Below, one piece after another: positions 62,709-64,000 of a DNA stretch of 64,000 bases. Position 1 is the stretch's first letter, and each line of letters opens with the position of its first letter. This DNA comes from CAWAWP01 sp963841205 (GTDB taxonomy: Bacteria; Chloroflexota; Ktedonobacteria; Ktedonobacterales; JADMIN01). The notes below the pieces were generated by a model, which saw only the letters and a list, made by a program, of their open reading frames with translations, was not told where the DNA came from and made no database searches. The stretch lies in NCBI GenBank assembly GCA_963841205.1, contig CAWJCH010000031.1:8262-72261 (forward strand), given 5' to 3'. A program made the position numbers and the translations under genes.

Positions 62709-63910
62709 ACGGGTTCTCGTTTCAACGCCCCCGCCATCGCCGGGACTCCCCGAAGGCGCTGCCCGCGCCCTTGGCTATTCCTGGCCGCGTGCTCGTCGCG
62801 GTCCAGCACCAGCCCGCAGTTCGTACAGACATGCGTGCGCACGGACAGGCTCTTCTCCATCCGTGTGCCGCAGCCTGAACCGTCCTGGGAGGTGTACGCC
62901 GGATTGACCGCTTCCACTCGCTTCCCGGCGCATGCTGCCTTGCACGCGAGAATGGACAGGAAGCGGCCCCATCCGGTGTCGTGGATGGACGTGTTGAGGC
63001 CCGCCTTGCGGCTGGCTCCGTTCGGGAGATACCCGCCGTGCCCATCGGGGATCGGGGCGGGGCGTCGGCTCAGGTTGCGGGCGCAATGGCCTCGTGGTAG
63101 ATCGTGTCGTACTGGCGCACGAGGGCGAGCGCCGTCTTGTGGTGGTGCTCGGCACGTTGGCGCTTGACGTGCAGATGGGCTTTGGCCAGCAGCTTGACCG
63201 CCTTCGTGCGGCGCTTGCTCCCCTGCTTCCGCCGACTCACCCGCCGCTGCGCCTTCGCCAGCCGTTTCTCGCCCGTGCGATAGTGGCGGGATCTCCCACG
63301 ATCTCCCCCTCCGCCGTCACCAGGAACCCCTGCAGCCCCACCTCAAGGCCCGTCTCGCGTCCGGTGCGGGGGAGCGGCTGGATCGGCCCGTCGGCACAGG
63401 AGCGCGCGACGTACCCGCCATCGGCCTCACGCGAGACGGTGACGGTCTTGGGCGTGCCTTCCAAGGGGCGGGACCACCGGACCGCAAGGCGCCCCGAATC
63501 GGGCTGCGCACCAGGAAGCCGTTCTCCAGGCGAGTGCCGTTGCCATACTCCTGGTAGGTGAACGCGTGGTCACGATCTCTGCCCTGGAAGCGGGGAAAGC
63601 CGGGCTGCTCGCCATTCGCCACGCGGCGGAAGAAGGCTTGCTAGGTCTTGTCCAGCCGGGCCAGCACCTCCTGCAGGACCTGCGAGTGGATGGCCGCATA
63701 CTCCGGGAACTCCGCCCGGAGCTCCTTCAACTCCGCTTCCTGTTGAAAGCGCGTGGCGCCGATGCCTTGTCCCCGCCGCCACCAGGTGATGCGCTGTTCG
63801 AGCGCCACGTTGTAGAGCGTGCGGCAGCGCCAGAGCACTTCGTCTCACGCCTGTTCCTGCGAGGGCGTCGGGCGAAGCTTCTCCTTGCACGTCTTGCGCA
63901 CGCGCTCCAT
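62699..63910 (-). pseudogene. tnpB: TnpB copy 4, many frameshifts and stops
   Basis: From ATG 63910: MERVRKTCKEKLRPTPSQEQA then TGA (63845-63847), DEVLWRCRTLYNVALEQRIT, AIHSQVLQEVLARLDKT then TAG (63641-63643), QAFFRRVANGEQPGFPRFQG, VRWSRPLEGTPKTVTVSREA, ETGLEVGLQGFLVTAEGE (RuvC-I region, D replaced by E in the usual GIDxG), and near the end AYTSQDGSGCGTRMEKSLSV, CTNCGLVLDRDEHAARN. The first zinc Cys is Gly (QDGSGCG). It starts 3 bases after the stop of a tnpA gene. Some of the damage may be sequence error. Confidence 0.7.
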
Positions 63911-63913
63911 GGC

Positions 63914-64000
63914 TCACCGCCCCGTCTGTGCGGCGATATACCGCTGAAGAGTCTCCTGGCTCACATTGCCGGCGGTTGAGGCGAAGTACGAGCGGGTCCA
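63914..64000 (-). CDS. tnpA: C-terminal end of an IS200/IS605 TnpA (partial)
   Basis: The frame enters from the right window edge: WTRSYFASTAGNVSQETLQR YIAAQTGR, then stop. This is the C-terminal part of Y1 transposases with the catalytic Tyr in the helix ETLQRYIAAQ. It is followed 3 bases later by tnpB copy 4, the same layout as at 43165/43161. Confidence 0.75.
   Translation of the reverse strand, partial: WTRSYFASTAGNVSQETLQRYIAAQTGR

Noticed and set aside
1..64000. rRNA, tRNA and CRISPR arrays.
   Set aside because: No tRNA T-loop context, rRNA blocks or regularly spaced direct repeats were seen; the only repeats are the short tandems and hairpins listed.

Overview
The window is high-GC bacterial chromosomal DNA using the standard bacterial code, with frequent GTG starts and TAA, TAG and TGA all used as stops. 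I see no rRNA, tRNA or CRISPR array. Gene content fits the Chloroflexota best: a bifunctional homocysteine methyltransferase/MTHFR, a DUF4012 protein, an ArsA ATPase with a C-terminal HSP20-like domain, a GerMN-type lipoprotein, NDH-2, and many IS110, IS630, IS5, IS3 and IS605/TnpB elements. This placement is an inference from families, not a phylogenetic result.

Layout. 0-6.7 kb: small membrane and hypothetical proteins, an IS630 element that split a hypothetical gene, an orphan membrane histidine kinase and a CopC-like protein. 6.7-15.7 kb: a mobile-element scrapyard with integrase and HTH remnants, IS110, a broken IS5, a deleted IS630 remnant, an intact IS630 and a run of stem-loops, around NDH-2, an NmrA-type reductase and a cupin. 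15.7-20.1 kb: AlkA glycosylase, a DUF488 protein, Hsp20, and a molybdopterin oxidoreductase split by an intact IS3 element with a CAC target duplication. 20.2-24.6 kb: a small integrative element (repressor, ribbon-helix-helix protein, ParB/DUF6551-like protein, RusA-like nuclease, excisionase, tyrosine integrase, XRE regulator). 25.3-41.9 kb: housekeeping and envelope genes (PP2C phosphatase, Sua5, metallopeptidase, alpha/beta hydrolase and ArsA, GNAT, RlmI, xylulokinase, DUF4012, lipoprotein, HolB, LON-domain protein). 42.0-45.7 kb: two decayed TnpB elements around a small membrane protein. 45.7-52.5 kb: GH36 alpha-galactosidase, an ABM-domain protein, the methionine/folate enzyme and rpsB. 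52.6-62 kb: tsf, pyrH, frr, uppS, cdsA, an ABM-like protein, a zinc-type dehydrogenase and a TPR protein. 62-64 kb: two more TnpB copies and the end of a TnpA.

Three things stand out. First, every gene from tsf (about 53.0 kb) to the window end carries one or more frameshifts, including the essential translation and envelope genes, whereas nearly all non-mobile genes before 52.5 kb are open. This points to an indel-rich stretch of sequence, not true gene decay, so gene models there are composites. Second, two insertions can be undone on paper: removing IS630 (2088-3092) and IS3 (18498-19778) with one target copy restores the reading frame of the host gene across each junction. Third, short hairpins with TTCA, TGAA or similar loops recur between about 29 and 62.7 kb. 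Some sit at the 3' ends of TnpB genes, where guide (omega) RNAs are made, and others stand alone, which suggests a dispersed population of TnpB-element ends.
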